Shown here: one piece after another, positions 5,265 through 5,935 of the stretch | How positions within the stretch are numbered: position 1 is the first letter of the stretch | How the letters are laid out: the number at the start of each line of letters is the position of its first letter | Notes under the pieces: generated by a model | Seen by the model: the letters and a program-made list of their open reading frames with translations, nothing else | Databases searched by the model: none | Told to the model about the DNA's origin: nothing | Position numbers and translations under genes: made by a program | Assembly: GCA_001796045.1 (NCBI GenBank) | Contig: MGLN01000134.1 | Coordinates: forward strand, 1-5,935 | Reading direction: 5' to 3' | Origin: Caulobacterales bacterium RIFOXYB1_FULL_67_16 | GTDB taxonomy: Bacteria > Pseudomonadota > Alphaproteobacteria > Caulobacterales > Caulobacteraceae | Length of the DNA: 5,935 nt

Positions 5265-5935
5265 TCAGCGGCCGGTGAAATCCGCCGGCCGCTTTTCGAG
5301 CACCGCGTTCACGCCTTCCAGGTGGTCGTCGGTCATGTGGGCCAGGGCCTGCAGGGCGGCCGAGAGCTCCAGGATCTGTTCGAAGGTCTGGTCGCGGCCC
5401 TGACGCATCAGGGTCTTGGCCATGCGCAGGGCCTGGGGCGGCTGGGCGGCGATCTGGCCAGCGGTGATCAGGGCCTCGTCCATCAGCCGGTCGTGCGGCA
5501 CGACCCGGTTGACCAGGCCCCAGCGCTCGGCCGTCTCGGCGTCGATGCTGCGCCCGGTGAACAGCATTTCGGCGGCCCGCGCGTAGCCGACGTCGCGCGG
5601 CAGGCGCCAGGCGCCGCCGTCGCCGGGGATGATGCCCAGCTTCAGGAAGGGCACGCCGAAGCTGGCCCTGTCCGAGGCGATACGGATGTCGGCGGTGGCG
5701 GCGATGCCGCAGCCCAGCCCCATGGCCGGACCGTTGACGGCCGAGACCAGCGGAACCTCCAGGTCATAAAGGCTGCGGACGATCCGGTGGACGACGCGGC
5801 GATAGCGGACGCGGATCTCGGCGCCCGAGCCTTCGAACAGGTCGCGCCGGTCGCGCATGGCGGTCAGGTCTCCACCGGCCGAGAAGGCGCGCCCGGCGCC
5901 GGTCAGCACCACGCATTTGACCGACATGTCGGCGT
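5265..5935 (-). CDS. Enoyl-CoA hydratase/isomerase (crotonase) family protein, 5' end cut by window edge
   Basis: About 222 C-terminal residues of a crotonase fold acyl-CoA enzyme are present; full members have about 255-270. Codons upstream of the ATG at 5925-5927 stay open to the right edge, and the segment VKCVVLTGAGRAFSAGGDL is internal to the fold in this family, so that ATG is not the true start and roughly 40 residues lie outside. The two oxyanion-hole segments are recognisable: FSAGGDL and GPAMGLGCGIA. The glutamates of classical hydratases are absent: GCGIA replaces GCELA and VPFLKLG replaces QPEILLG. An Asp in IPGDGG (5619-5621) lies next to where isomerases of this superfamily carry an acidic residue. 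Hydratase activity is thus doubtful; isomerase or another acyl-CoA reaction is possible. It converges on the exporter operon with only 9 nt between stop codons. Confidence 0.9.
   Translation of the reverse strand, partial: ADMSVKCVVLTGAGRAFSAGGDLTAMRDRRDLFEGSGAEIRVRYRRVVHRIVRSLYDLEVPLVSAVNGPAMGLGCGIAATADIRIASDRASFGVPFLKLGIIPGDGGAWRLPRDVGYARAAEMLFTGRSIDAETAERWGLVNRVVPHDRLMDEALITAGQIAAQPPQALRMAKTLMRQGRDQTFEQILELSAALQALAHMTDDHLEGVNAVLEKRPADFTGR
5267..5296 (+). terminator. Rho-independent terminator of the exporter operon
   Basis: A 9-bp perfect stem, AGCGGCCGG (5267-5275) with CCGGCCGCT (5285-5293), closes a 9-nt loop and is followed by a T-run (TTTT at 5293-5296). It starts 11 nt after the adaptor stop. 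AAAGCGG at 5257-5263 can pair with CCGCTTT at 5289-5295 as a competing outer stem, which on the minus strand also leaves a short, weak T-rich tail, so some two-way activity is possible. The hairpin lies in the last codons of the convergent gene. Confidence 0.75.

Noticed and set aside
5925..5927. Minus-strand ATG as the start of the crotonase gene
   Set aside because: It falls just before the VVLTGAGRAFSAGGD segment, which is internal in crotonases; the frame continues open to the window edge and no ribosome site precedes it.
1..5935. RNA genes, CRISPR arrays, insertion sequences, prophage or defence genes
   Set aside because: No tRNA/rRNA-like folds, regularly spaced repeats, transposase motifs or compositional breaks were seen; nearly all sequence is explained by five ordinary chromosomal genes.

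Overview
The window is GC-rich (roughly two-thirds G+C by eye), tightly packed and strongly biased to G/C at third codon positions. That bias, the protein families present and the style of the intergenic region suggest an alphaproteobacterium, most likely of the Caulobacter/Brevundimonas group. The organism is inferred from general resemblance and was not tested by a search.

Layout. Positions 1-2084 (minus strand) hold nearly all of a secreted S46-family dipeptidyl-peptidase, running off the left edge a few residues before its expected end. Positions 2085-2293 are a divergent control region with three short symmetric or repeated elements and a plausible minus-strand promoter. Positions 2294-5255 (plus strand) carry a three-gene exporter operon: an FtsX/MacB/DevC-type permease, its ABC ATPase (ATGA overlap with the permease) and a HlyD/MacA-type periplasmic adaptor (26-nt gap). 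A GC-rich hairpin with a short T-run ends the operon at 5267-5296. Converging on it from the right edge is a partial crotonase-superfamily (enoyl-CoA hydratase/isomerase-like) gene, complement 5265-5935, whose 3' end contains the terminator hairpin.

How the parts work together. The three plus-strand genes have the parts of an inner-membrane/periplasm export machine of the DevBCA/MacAB kind. The adaptor keeps most of the hairpin-tip signature used to dock on TolC-like outer-membrane channels, but no such channel is encoded here, so it must come from elsewhere. The substrate cannot be read from the sequence. The divergent peptidase would trim dipeptides from peptides in the periplasm. The shared control region allows co-regulation with the exporter but does not prove it. 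The crotonase looks like an unrelated acyl-CoA enzyme.

No RNA genes, mobile elements, CRISPR arrays or attachment sites were seen. Most of the window is ordinary. The points of interest are the dyads between the divergent genes, the cysteine pattern and predicted specificity of the peptidase, the changed adaptor tip motif, the missing catalytic glutamates in the crotonase, and the terminator inside a coding region.
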